Positions 31,834 through 43,056 are shown, numbered from the stretch's first letter. The stretch: 64,000 nucleotides of DNA from Astropecten irregularis (GCA_963971285.1 OZ020254.1:14848932-14912931), one strand, 5' to 3'. Notes: generated by a model not told the origin, from the sequence alone. Numbers and translations are program-made.

Positions 31834-34630
31834 AACTAGACATTTAAGTGTTCGTGGACGAACACGGAGCTGTTCCGACTTATTTTAACAGATTTATAAG
31901 CTTCGATGACGTCACAATGACGTCACGGTCAATTTCATGGCAGCATGTAATGTAACAAAGCTTTACACAAAAAAAATCATTACGATAGCATTTGTCATTC
32001 TCGAGATATGCTGGAAACAAAAACAATCTTCCTTTTTGATGACATCATCATGGCGTCACGGTCCAATTCATGGCAGCATACTCAAGTGCATGATGTAACA
32101 AAGCTTTTACAAAAAGAATCATTACCATAGCATTTGTCGTTTTCAAGATATGCTGTAAACAAAAAATAGTTTGGATGACGTCATCATGACGTCATGGTCA
32201 TTTTCGTAGCAGCATGCACAACTACATTTCCGTAGCATTTGCCGTTCTCGAGATTTGCTGCGAAAAAAAAATTACCAAAAAATATTTAATTCTAATTTAT
32301 AAATCATAACGTCTTTACTAAAACCTTATTTGAGTATATGGCACAGACACCACACATACCAAGTTTCCTGACAATCAGACATTCTTAACGATATGGAATA
32401 AAATTAAGCTTTTTATGACGCCATGGTGACATCACATTTATTTTCACTGCCGCATGCACATCTTCAGGATCTAACAGAACCTTTGCAAAAATAATCATTA
32501 CCATAGCATTTGTCGTTCTCGAGATATACTGCAGACAAAAAATTCAGTTTTTTTCATAACGTTAAAATGCTTGGTGGCCCTATTGGTGTGCTCCGATCGC
32601 CCACGATCTACGTGTACCTTCGTATCGAAAGCCATGGTCACGAGACGTCACACAAAAAGCGGAAGTTTATTCTTTTGTTTTGAGGTATAAGGGCTGTATA
32701 GTGTATTCCAGTTTTTAATGTTTCACGTAGCAATTCTATCAATGACTGCAGTCTCAATGCCACATTCTCCGACAAATGATTTTTATTCAAGTATTTACGG
32801 ACATTTTAAAATTAACCGTAGAAAAAAATCTTCCAATTATGTATCTTTAAATAGGAAACCCAAATTTCGAATACAATGACATATCGTAATGATGTCAGTC
32901 ATTTTCGTGGTAGCATACACAACTACATGATATAACAGATAAAAGAATAAAGTTCGTAGCACTTGTCGCTCTCAAAATTTACAAGTATATGAAACTGGGG
33001 TAATGAAAGTAAGCCTGATAACACAACCTCCACACGTAAAATAATGGAGACTTTACATTACTTTCAACATCCTACGTCATGTACGTCTAATCTGTATGCC
33101 CTTGTATACACACGTACCTAATTACCGTGGCAACAGTGCCTGGTCATGTACTTGCTGGCCTACCTCTTATACATAGCAGCACATTCCTGAGACCCTGAAC
33201 ACCCACGTTGGGCGATTTTTTGCACTTTTTGGCGCCCATGCTTGCCTTTACCATGACTTTACCATTGCGTCAACTCGCAAACATTGTGTCAATTTGCAAA
33301 CATTACATAAACTCGAAAACATTGCATCAACTCGCAAACATTACATAAACTTGAAAATATTGCGTAAATTCGCAAACATTACGTAGAAACTCACAAACAT
33401 TGCATAAACTCGCAAACATTGAACTCTCGGAAACATTACGTCAACTCGCAAACATTACGTCAACTCTAAAACATTGCGTCAACTCTAAAACATTCCGTCA
33501 ACCCGAAAACATTTTCAAGTCGCAAACATTTCGTCAACTCGGAAACATTGCGCCAACTCGCAAACATTACGTCAACTCGCAAACATTACGTCAACTCTAA
33601 AACATTGCGGCAACTTGCAAACATTACGTCAACTCGCAAACATTGCGTCAAGTCACAAACATTTCGTCAACTCAAAAAACATTTTGTGAATCATTCTGAA
33701 AAGCCTAATTATGGTTTCAACAGACGGATTTTCCTAATTCAGTAATTGTTAAAGTTTTGCCGATGATTTTACCATCGTGTACGGCTAAAAACCATCGTAC
33801 GTGATGTATCGCCTTCCTGGAATTCTCATACGGCAGCTGCAACAAAGTCACAGCTACCAGTTATCTAAAACCATATTGGTGTGCGACATCCTAACACTTG
33901 CTGAGGCTGGAAATGCTTATACGTACCTGACCTAATTTGCCCTTATAGTGTTTTTGTGTTATAACCTTAATTACACGACATATTTCTGATTTTTTGTCAC
34001 AAAAACTTTCATTAAATATCATAGAAATATTGTGCTATACTCTTGTTCATTAATTGTAAAGAGCATGCACCACATGCAGTGGATGTACACACACATACCA
34101 TGGCGCCATGCACATACATTATGGGCCCTCGATCTCGGGCTTTAAAACAGCCAGTTTTATGACGTCATGATGACGTCGCGGCCATTTTCATTGCAGCATG
34201 CACAACTAAAGGATGTAAAAAAGCTTTTGGAAAAAAGAGTTATTTTCGTAGCCTATGCCGTTATCGAGTAAATAGTATTTTAATAATGTCGTAATTTTTC
34301 CTTTAAAGCACATAACTTCCGGTTGAATGACGTTATCACATTCAAACTTAACGAACATAAGGAGGTGTTCCAATGCTTGACACAGCTAATTAAAAAAGAA
34401 TTGTTACAACTCAGTGTCAGAATGATCCTTAGCTTGTAAGCTTTCGTACGATACCTCATCTAAGCTGATCAGAAGAAGCTAAGAAGAGATAAACAATAAA
34501 CAAACTTAGGTGCACAAAGCTAATGGGGCCAAAAGTTCGAAGGAATAATAATAATTTAAAATCCGTACGAAAACAATACCTGTTCCGACAGAATGTCAGA
34601 ACAGCTAATAATAATAATAATAATAATAAT
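31834..34630 (+). mobile_element. TGACGTCA-rich element, copy 2 (composite)
   Basis: Starts with the same AACTAGACATTTAAGTG plus hairpin as copy 1, continues with at least six modules, and ends in (TAA)n at about 34609-34631 after AACAGCTAATAATAATA. It contains other sequences, including the repeat at 32580-32825 and 18-bp array 2 (33255-33720). The last part (34560-34605) carries CCTGTTCCGACAGAATGTC and GGAACAGCT-like words, as at the end of copy 3. Confidence 0.6.
33255..33720. repeat. 18-bp minisatellite array 2 with conserved outer flank
   Basis: About 22 copies of the unit in array 1 but in the opposite orientation (GCAAACATTGCGTCAACTC, with more variation). Its right flank (33676-33720, ending TTTCAA) is the reverse complement of the left flank of array 1. 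Confidence 0.88.
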
Positions 34631-35233
34631 AACTAGATGTGTTTGTTGACAAACACTGAGCTGTTTCGCGTATGTTTTTATAAATAATATGAAAAACAAA
34701 CATGAACGCAATTGTCCCAGTACAGAGAAATTGCGGTGTTTTAATTGTCGTAAACAACTATTTAAGGAGCGTCGTCACTCGTCCATACACACGGCCATGA
34801 GAGACACAGAAATGGCAGAGTCTACTATAGGCCAGCGCGTAAAGTATGTATGGTTGTGCATGGGTGGTGAAAACAGCAAAATGACTGATTTTCTAGCTCG
34901 TCGTACTACGTTTACATGTACACAATTGGCCCACTACTATGGATAGCCATATCAGCAGTCCAGGAATTTCCAAGGCCCGTGTTTTGTGTTATGTTTGACT
35001 CTAAATGGCAACATTAATGATTAAAAATAATCAATAAAAATTCAATCGATGACGTCATCGTGACGTCACTTCACATTAAGGATACTAGTACTATTTCCTA
35101 CCTACCCACCAAGTTTCATTTCAATCGGAGGACAGGAAATCAGCGTCCACGTCGCGTCCTCTGGTAACTGCATTCGCAGGCTAATGATTTCTCCAGTCAA
35201 ACAACAACAACAACAACAACACCAACGACAACA

Positions 35234-36400
35234 ATGATTTCACCAGATGAACAACAACAATCTAGTCAACCCCCTCCCTCGTCCAAACATGCGCCCTTAT
35301 CAGGGCAGGCGGCCCCGATCGTCATAGGGCGAGGTATAGGCCGAGGCATTGCCATTCTCCAAATCAACGTTGAAGGCATCTCTAAAGCGAAAACCGAAAT
35401 AATTTCGCACCTAGCGACTGAGAACGAAGCAACCGTCATCGTGCTCCAAGAGACTCACGCCACTTCACCTGAAGTGCTCCAAGTAGCTGGGTACGATCTC
35501 GCCGCATACAACATCAGCGGTGTGCATGGAATCGCTACGTTTGTCACCAGCTCGGCCTCATGGCAGGACATAGCAATTGCGCCACTCGCGGGTGAGATCG
35601 AGTGGGCAACTACACAAGTGGAAGGTGTTACAATCACGAACGTGTACAAACCCCCAGGTACCAGCCTCAATGCCGATGATCTGCCTCGTTACCCGCAGCC
35701 GTGTAATCTACACCGGAGACTTTAACTGTCACAGCACCACATGGGGTTATATAGCTCCACCAACCCCGATGGTGCGGCACTCGAAGACTGGGCATCCATG
35801 TCTGACCTGTCTTTGGTCCATGACCCGAAACAACCGGGTAGCTTTCGTTCAGCACGCTGGGGGACAACAACCAACCCCGACCTGGCCTTCGCAAACCTCG
35901 GCCTGCACACCATCAATCGGCGAGTCCTCGACCAGTTCCCTAAGTCACAACATCGACCATCCATCATTGAGTCCTCAGCGGCCATCAAGACGGTTCCAAC
36001 ACGCCCGGTCAAGAGATGGAACTTCCGGAAGGCAGACTGGGACAGTTTCTCAGATAATCTGAACTTAGCTGCCAACCAGCTGCCCAGTCTTGCTTCTGAC
36101 CCGGACTCTGCGTACAGTGCGTGGTGTTCTGCGATCCTGGCAGCCGCGAAGAAGACCATCCCCCGGGGATGCCGAGCTGGCCTGATCCCTACGTGGGACG
36201 ATGAATGCCAACAACTGTACGACCACTTCATAAGTGCAGCTCCCGGTGTCGAAGCGAATGAGCGTGCGGTGACCCTGACAAAAGCTCTCGACGAGAAACG
36301 TCGCAGTCGATGGGAGACCAGCACTGAGAACATCGACTTCAGCCACTCGAGCCGTATTGCATGGCAGTCTTTCAACCGCCTCACCGGTCGCGCTCAGTGA
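35234..36400 (+). pseudogene. LINE E endonuclease region, frameshifted
   Basis: AP-type endonuclease that would nick the target in target-primed reverse transcription. Visible motifs are ILQINVEG, VLQETHA (catalytic Glu) and ITNVYKPPG in 35234-35725, then YTGDFNCHSTTWGY in the frame that opens at 35577. The terminal domain has SxRWGTTTNPDLAFANL (35850-35905) in a third frame. That frame runs on through a linker to a stop at 36400. Frame changes lie near 35700 and 35760. A (CAA)n tract and a direct duplication of ATGATTTC(T/A)CCAG precede the start. Confidence 0.82.
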
Positions 36401-36519
36401 GTGCCAATGCCATCGCCTCCAAGCTCATCGCGAACGGCCGCCATACCAACGTGGACAAGCAAGTCAGCCGGGACGTGAATGCAGGGATCGCGCGCCTGAG
36501 AGCTAGTGCCACTGCAGCC

Positions 36520-36812
36520 CTAGGTGCGCTTTCGGAACCCTTCTCAGCAGAGGAAATGTCAGCTGCTGTTAAATTCATCAAACCTGGCAAAGCACAGGGC
36601 CCCGACAAGATCGCCCCAGACCTGGCTGAGAGTCTTCTTCTGCCAATGTATGTCCTCCCTCCGTCTTCCGAAGATCTGGCGCAGGTCGGAAATCATTGCG
36701 ATCCTGAAACCGAAGAAGCCAGCTGACGACGCCAAGAGCTACCGCCCAATCTCGCTCCTCTGCGTGCCGCTAAAACTCCTCGAGCGGCTGTTGTTAAGCA
36801 CGCCTCGAGCCT
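36520..36812 (+). pseudogene. LINE E reverse transcriptase fingers
   Basis: AVKFIKPGKAQGPDKIAPD in one frame, then WRRSEIIAILKPKKPADDAK and SYRPISLLCVPLKLLERLLL in another. A stop at about 36725 and a shift near 36640 break it from the palm domain that follows. Confidence 0.75.
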
Positions 36813-38264
36813 GTGATTGACCCACAGCTTCCTCCGCAGCAAGCCGGTTTCCGCCATGGACGCTCCACCACCGACCAAGTGACTCTCCTGACCGATGACA
36901 TCGAGGCAGGTTTCGAAGCAAAGCACAAGGTCGGCGTGGTCCTGGTGGATCTGACCGCGGCCTATGACACGGTTTGGCTGCGTGGACTCCACCTCAAGCT
37001 GTTGCGCATGGTCCCTGATGTCCACATGGTCTCTTTCGTGATGGAGCTCCTCACAAACCGCAGCTTCAAGTTGAAAACTAGCGATGGCCAGGTGAGCCGC
37101 CTGAGACGCCTCCGCAATGGCGTGCCTCAAGGTTCCACTCTCTCTCCCACTCTCTTCAACATCTACATTAGTGACATCCCGCAGACCACATCCATGCAGT
37201 ACGGTTACGCTGACGATCTGGCCCTACTCGCTGCGGATGACACCTGGGAGAAGGTTGAGGAGACACTCAACCACGACATGCAGGCTATAACCAACTATCT
37301 GCAGAAATGGCGCCTCATACTTAGCATGGCCAAGACCACCTCCACGGCATTCCATTTGAACAATCGAGACAGCCAACGCCAACTGGCTATCAGTGTGAAC
37401 GGCACTATGCTGCCCAACTGCAACCATCCAGTCTACCTTGGTGTCACCCTGGACCGCACATTGACCTACAAACACCACATTGAAGCTCTCCGCCGTAAGG
37501 TCAACGTGAGGAACGGCCTCCTTCGCTGTCTGGCAGGCTCAACGTGGGGTGCGTACACCTCTACCCTTCGGACTGGAGCACTAGCCCTCGTGTACAGTGC
37601 CGCCGAGTATGCATCACCCTTGTGGTCTCGCAGCACCCATACAAGGAAGCTGGACGTAAGCCTGAATGACACAATGCGCATCGTTACCGGCTGCCTGCGC
37701 CAAACTGAGACGACGTTCCTTCCCGTCCTCGCTGGAATCGTGCCACCTGACATCCGGCGCGAGTCGAAGGTTGCCCGCATCACGAACTTGGCGATGGACA
37801 ACCCGAGTCACCTCCTCCACGATCGGGTCTTTGGCGCTGTCACTCACGCCAATGAACAACGTCTCAAGTCACGTCGACCTTTCTCCCGACACGCTGCCCA
37901 TCTCGTTGCAAATAACTATGATCCACCCAAGACGTGGAACGACCGTATTGATGCTGGTCCACCTCTCATTCGATCTGCCTGTCCCCCGCCCAGCCCGTCG
38001 CTGCCACCTGGTGCTGACCTACCGCGTAAGCAGTGGGTGCGACTCAACCGTCTTCGTTCCGGCACTGCTCGCGTCGGTGAGACCCTCCAACGCTGGGGCA
38101 TGCAAGAAGCAGCTTCATGTCCATGTGGCCACCCGACCCAGACCGTGGAGCATGTGGTGACTGACTGCGTCTTGCTCAAGTCGCCCGGGGACCTCACTGC
38201 TCTATGCTGTCCGAACGCCGAAATGAGATCCTGGCTCAGCAATCTGCCCATTGAACTTTGATTT
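36813..38264 (+). CDS. LINE E reverse transcriptase palm to C-terminus, 482 codons open
   Basis: The longest open frame in the window. Motif A VVLVDLTAAYDTVW lies at about residues 45-60. Motif B NGVPQGSTLSPTLFNIYISD lies at about residues 103-122. Catalytic YADD is at 37206-37217. Motif D and the primer grip PVYLGVTLD lie at about residues 205-215. The thumb region includes a YSAAEYASPLW box. The C-terminus has PRKQWVRLNRLRSGTARVGE and a CCHC-like finger CPCGHPTQTVEHVVTDC, as in Jockey-like LINEs. The first Met is internal to the protein, because the fingers lie in other frames upstream, so the frame is intact but the gene is not. The same family is seen at 59738-62239 (minus). Confidence 0.85.
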
Positions 38265-38599
38265 CTGATGATTTGACTTTTGTTATCGTTGCTGTTTGAC
38301 AAACGCTTATATATATATATATATTTCAATCGGATACTCGCTTCTATGTGTTTCCGGGAAAAAATGGCTAAATTAATTATTCAAAAAATCAGCCGATGAC
38401 GTCATCGTAACGTCATTTCACATTTTTAAGACTAGTATCATTCCCTACCTATCCACCAAGTTTCATCACCATCGGATATTGCCTTATATGTAAATCTGAA
38501 AATCGGCTTTTTGATGACGTCATCATGACGTCACAACTTTTTCGTATTTTGAAAAAAAAGAAAAAAAAAAAAAAAAAAAAAAGAAAGAAAAAAAAAAAT

Positions 38600-38750
38600 A
38601 ACAAAAACAAAAGCTGTTCCGCTGCATGCGAAACAGCTAAAAATCAGAACAAAAACAAAACCTGTTCCGACATCAGAAATGTCGGAACAGCTTAAAACCA
38701 GAACGAAAACTAATCCTGTTCCGACATCAGAAATGTCGAAACAGCTAACA
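38600..38750 (+). repeat. Three 3' hairpins ending in AACAGCT
   Basis: Three successive stems: GCTGTTCCGCTGCATGCGAAACAGC; CTGTTCCGACATCAGAAATG-TCGGAACAG; and CTGTTCCGACATCAGAAATG-TCGAAACAG. They are spaced by AAAATCAGAAC-AAAAC-like linkers. The AGCTGTTCCGAC arm equals the 5' word of the family, so the two ends are inverted relatives. Confidence 0.82.
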
Positions 38751-38756
38751 ATGTAT

Positions 38757-38822
38757 TAATTTAGTACGCGCTACCAACTGTATAAGTGTGGCACAAAACA
38801 ATTCCAAATATGGGTATATAGA
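38757..38822. repeat. Possible displaced part of the Gypsy B right LTR
   Basis: CTACCAACTGTATAAGTGTG and GCACAAAACAATT, then AAATATGGGTAT, match 27005-27062 of the left LTR, the part missing after 31161. This suggests that the 7.6 kb between them entered the LTR. Alternatively it is an independent LTR fragment. Confidence 0.5.
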
Positions 38823-39356
38823 CAACAAAGAAGATAAAGTTAAAACAGTGCACAATGAAGTTATAGTTCACCCAAGCTTTCGGTGCGATGCACCTTCTTC
38901 AGGGGAATGGAAAGGCGTTGAACTCGATGTTCATTCCGTCAGGGTGGAGCGTGCCAAGTTGGAAGATGATCCGCTGTTCCAAAGAATGGCGCTGTGTGTC
39001 GGAAGAGGCTGTGGCAACAACGCAGACGCACATGTCCTTGGTTGAGTGCGATGGCGCGCTGAAATGTTCAGCCACCGTCAGGCCAGGTGTCTTGAGGCGG
39101 ACACTCCGGAGGTGCTCCGTGAAGCGATCAGCGAGACGACGCTTTGTCTCACCGATGTACAGCATACCACAACGCGTGCAAGTGATGCAATAGATGAGAT
39201 TGGTGGTGGTACAAGTGAAGTGGCCACGGATGTAATAATGGCCACGGGGACCATTGATATGACAAGTGTTGTGTACATGTGCGCAGGTGTTGCACCTCGG
39301 GCGATGGTGCAACACCTGCAACATATGATTCCAGTGCAACGCAGCAACTTTTTCTT
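38823..39356 (-). mobile_element. Penelope-like element copy 1, 5' truncated, 13-bp target duplication
   Basis: The 534-bp insertion is flanked by perfect copies of ATGGGTATATAGA (38810-38822 and 39357-39369). The minus strand encodes only the C-terminal end (38899-39339, 146 codons): a CNTC-type linker then LIYCITCTRCGMLYIGETKR with R-x-x-R-F-x-x-H, the GIY-YIG endonuclease signature of Penelope elements. The frame is open to a stop near 38899, followed by a short 3' UTR with a ribozyme-like motif. Confidence 0.88.
38871..38905 (-). ncRNA. Hammerhead-ribozyme-like motif in the Penelope 3' region (candidate)
   Basis: The minus strand reads CTGAAGA, then GGTGC-ATC-GCACC (a 5-bp stem), then CGAAAGC. 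CTGANGA, stem II and GAAA, in this order, are the conserved core parts of hammerhead ribozymes, which are known from Penelope-like elements. One extra A lies between CTGAAGA and the stem, and I did not confirm stems I and III or the cleavage triplet. It may be a degenerate or non-cleaving copy. Confidence 0.35.
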
Positions 39357-39369
39357 ATGGGTATATAGA

Positions 39370-40380
39370 GTTCAATACACTGATACTAATAATTGTTCAG
39401 GTGAAAGATTCCGTCTTACGAAAAATTAAATTTGACAATAATAACATCAGAAATAGCGCCCTTGTTTACTATAATGACGGCCGAACGATACGTAACTTTT
39501 CGGAACTTTACTTTATGGTGTCGTTTTATGGGTCCAAAGGATGTAGGTGATCCCGAAACACAATCGCTGCCTTCGAAACGCTCGTTACCCTCTCAATGAG
39601 ACAGCCAAACACTGCATGTCAAATGAAAAATGTCAAAGCTTTTTTAGTAGGAAGCACAACCAATTGCTTGCGGGCAGCAACCAATTTCTTAAATATTAGC
39701 AATTGCTTGAAAAACGTATGCATAAAACTAACCTTTTGCTTGCTCTTATAAGCAATTGCTTACGTTTTTGAAAGCTCCATATCCTACCAGCTTAATCATG
39801 ATTTTTGCGTTTAGCATCATGTTCATGATCGTAAAAGAAAGTTGTACAGGAGTAGAATAAATCGAGAAGAAATATCGGAAATTATTCCGTTTGTGTTTCG
39901 TTTTCGCTCTTGTGTTCTGGCATTTTTTTTTCGTTATTTGTTTTTCATCCATCCTTTTGCCAATACTGGTCATGATCGTGGTCTTTGCCTGCTTTAGAGC
40001 TTGTATGAGTGTTTTGATCATATCCCCACATACGTTACATATTACGTAACCCGCCTTTGCTCTCCCATGAATGGTGTTCGCGCCGGCGTGGCATCCTTAT
40101 TGTTGAAACCTGTAGCAATTGCTTGTTGTTATGCATACGGAATTTAAGCAGTTGCTTGAACTTGATATTTTGCCAGACAAGCAATTGCTTGTGCTTTTAT
40201 GCATACGGCCCAATGTGTGTGGTGTTAATGGATTTATAAATGCATTCTCACTTAAAACCACTACTAGTCTTGTTCTGAGAGCAGTTTCATCATGGACTGT
40301 GATTAAACCTGTTCACATTCAGATGAGAAACGGTAATGTCCTTCTGCTATTCGGGTCTGCTTTTCTCATTCAGATGAGAT
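39370..40380. other. No gene; cluster of GCAATTGCTTG palindromes
   Basis: The word (A)GCAATTGCTT(G), or close variants, occurs at least six times, at about 39660-39760 and 40110-40195, several times next to a TATGCATA word. The two groups lie some 350 bp apart around AT-rich DNA, and may be the ends of an element I could not delimit. No coding motif. Confidence 0.45.
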
Positions 40381-41670
40381 ACGGTACTTTACTGTGCCTG
40401 ACCGCTACCCAGTTCCGCACATTCAAGATTTCACAGTATTCTTCAACAGTATTCTCCAAAATTTAGTTCGTCCACGCATACCATACCATCAAATTCCCAT
40501 GGCACCGAACGATATCGGCAAAACCGCCATCACCACGCCCTTTTTGGACTGCTTGAATTTGTTCGACTGCCGTTTGGATTGCGCCAATGCTGTTCAAACA
40601 TTCCAACGCTTCATCGATGAAGTCACCCGTGGACTTGACTTTTGCTACGCCTATGTATTGATGACATTCTCATTGCCAGTCCAGATGTTGACCAACACGC
40701 ACAGCATCTTCAACTGCACTTCTCCGCCTCGCTCAATATGGGCTTATGGGGTCGTCATCAATCCAGCAAAAAGTCAATTGGGTGTGCATTCACTCGAGTT
40801 TCGAGTTCCTCGGACATCAAGCCAACAAGGTCAGTGCTATCCAGAACTATCCTCAGCCAACAACTCAGACAAAGCTGAGAGAATTTCTCGGACTTGTCAA
40901 TTTCTACCGCCGTTTCATCCCATGGTGTTCATAAGTCCTCCATCCACTCACAGAACTGTTGACTAAAGCGGGAATGAAATCAGCCCCAATCGCGTGGAAT
41001 GAGCAAGCAACGACCTCATTCGAACAGGTCAAACCGGCACTTGCAGTAGCACTTGCTACCCTCCTTGCACATCCCAAGCCAGACGCTCCTCTTTGTGTCA
41101 TGACAGATGCTTCGGATGTTGCCGTAGGAGCTGTGCTTCAACAATGGCAGCCAATCATGGCAGCCAATCTCATTATTCTTCAAAAAGCTGTATTCTGCCG
41201 AGACGCGCTACACAGTACATTCGGACGTGAACTGTTAACGGTGTATCTCACCTCGACTTCATTTCTCAGTTTACCTGTGACATCAGACATGTTCAAGGTA
41301 AAGATAACTCTGCAGCCGATGGCCTTTCGCGTATCGAACTCAATGCCATTCACCCGGGGCAGTCGGACCCGGTTGACTTTCCCAAAATGGCGGAATAACA
41401 ACTTGCCAGTGACGAACTCACAGAACTTCGCAGTTCATCATCTTCGCTCACCTTCAGGGACGTTCCCCTACCAGCATGCGAGACAACATTAACCTGTGAC
41501 ATTTCAACTGGCAATCCACGTCCATTCGTCCCTGCAGACTTACGCCGTGCAAGTATTTGACTCGCTCCATTCTTTGTCACACCCAGGGATTCGAACCACC
41601 CAACTTCTCATTACCGAACACTATGTTTGGCCAGGTATGAACCGTGACGTAACGACCATGGGCATACAAT
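40381..41670 (+). mobile_element. Gypsy C: Ty3/Gypsy pol fragment
   Basis: Reverse transcriptase words in order: PDRYPVPHIQDF, YHQIPMAPNDIGKTAITTPF, QTFQRFIDEVTRGLDFCYAY, then the catalytic region. There YVDDILIASPDVD is split by a 1-nt insertion (about 40655). NPAKSQLGVHSLEF and LREFLGLVNFYRRFIPW follow in neighbouring frames. RNase H shows LCVMTDASDVAVGAVLQQW (41090-41150). A linker with ADGLSRIELNAI and a zinc-binding SHPGIR-like region close to 41580-41640 mark the start of integrase, which is then cut off. No LTR, gag or integrase core is seen. Confidence 0.82.
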
Positions 41671-41760
41671 GATTAAATACCAAGGAGAAAGCCCTCCGGT
41701 ATTCCCATCATCTAAATAACCACAGGTTTTTCTCCTTATCCCGTTGCATCCCCACAGGTC
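41671..41760. other. Junction between Gypsy C and Penelope copy 2
   Basis: Too short to assign. CCTCCGGTATTCCCATCATC and similar words are unrecognised. Confidence 0.3.
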
Positions 41761-42814
41761 TCCAAGTGTCGTCCACCCCGTCTTTAGGTACCCTCCCCCC
41801 CCCACTCTACAGAAGTGGAACCAAGTCCTCAACCAGACATCCCTTAAACTCATTAATATTCTCTCCCAGCAGTGCCAGAATTCACTCCAGCACCTTAATA
41901 ATGAAATACTTTATCTTGACAACCACCCACTGCAATGACACCAGATACAGGGAACTCAGTAATGAAATTGATACTGGACTGTCAAAACTTGAATCTGTTC
42001 TCATTGACATGAGGGATAGGAAAATGGGCGACATGCTGCACCGGCAACACAGGACACAGGCGGTTCAGGCGACCGCAGCATCAGTCCCAACCCACACACC
42101 CATACATACAGTTGTTAATCTCTCTACCTCATCAATAACCAGTGCTGAGCACAAACTTCTCTCTAAAGGACTCAATTTTTGTCCCACAGTGAATCAGACT
42201 CTCACAGAGTATTATCGCAGGATCCGGTTGCAAGAATTTTTTCTTGACTCTGCTCCCATGGAACGAGAACCATTTCGGGAGAAACGCTCCTGGATACCCG
42301 AGTCCCAACCCTTGAAACATATGTTCAAGTTGCCACTTCCAAAAGCCACTAACACTGATCACTCTCTCAAAAAAACTCAGGTCAACCTCCCCAGTGATGA
42401 GTGCCAGGCACTCAGGTCTCTACGCTCCCGCACTTCATTATCATTAAACCAGCAGATAAAGGCTCAGCAGTGGTCATCATGGATAGACAGCAGTACATTG
42501 ACGAGGTCCTCCGCCATGTTAATAATGACACCATATATTCATGTATTGATTCCGACCCCACAGGTAGATTCTCTCAACAGATACAACAGGTTCTGGATGA
42601 CATGAAATCACGTGACCAGCTGAACAAGAAAGCTCGCATTTTTCTCTCCTCTCAAATGTAGAGCAGCCAGGTTCTATATCTTGCCCACGATACACAAACC
42701 TGGTAACCCATCGTATCAGGCAATGGCTCACCCTCAGAGCGCATCTCTCTGTTCGTTGACAGTTTTCTCAAGCCTCCTGACTTCCTCCGCAAACTTGAAC
42801 AGGTCAAGCACCAG

Positions 42815-43056
42815 GGGCCATTTTTTCATAGAGCTGCTTTAACACCAAAATTTGCTAAAGCACCAAAATCCTTGGTGCATAACATCAGTATGACAACCAA
42901 AACTCCTTGTGAATGTTATACTCAGCAAACAATGGCTGAATACAAGTCAAAAGCAGTAAACATCACATGAAAATTTGTTTGGTAATTCTGTTTAATCAAG
43001 AGCACTTTTCATGCTTAAGCACATTTTGTTCTTAAGCAGCTCTATGAAATTGGCCC
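42815..43056. mobile_element. MITE inside Penelope copy 2
   Basis: Inverted ends GGGCCA(T)TTTTTCATAGAGC and, from the right, GGGCCAATTTCATAGAGCTG, continuing as GCTTAAG/ACAAAAT words. A 3-bp duplication CAG flanks it (42812-42814 and 43057-43059). Removing the element and one CAG rejoins the Penelope frame without a shift. Non-coding. Confidence 0.85.

Larger units (their letters stand above)
34631..38756 (+). mobile_element. LINE E: Jockey-like retrotransposon in a TGACGTCA-family frame
   Basis: Starts after a (TAA)n run with AACTAGATGTGTTTGTTGAC and AGCTGTTTCG, the same head as the two short elements upstream, although the hairpin is diverged. Then come a TGACGTCA/CCACCAAGTTTCA block (35041-35125), the coding region (35234-38264), a second block of the same kind (38393-38470), a TGACGTCA dyad (38513-38532), an A-rich tail (38551-38600), and three hairpins ending in GGAACAGCT. 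It may be the autonomous partner of copies 1 and 2. The reverse transcriptase frame is open over 482 codons. Confidence 0.72.

Noticed and set aside
33400..33745. Similar repeat peptides on the plus strand
   Set aside because: Same 18-bp minisatellite, array 2.
35722..36384. 220-codon minus-strand frame opposite LINE E
   Set aside because: Antisense shadow of the GC-rich LINE coding sequence. The plus strand has the endonuclease motifs.
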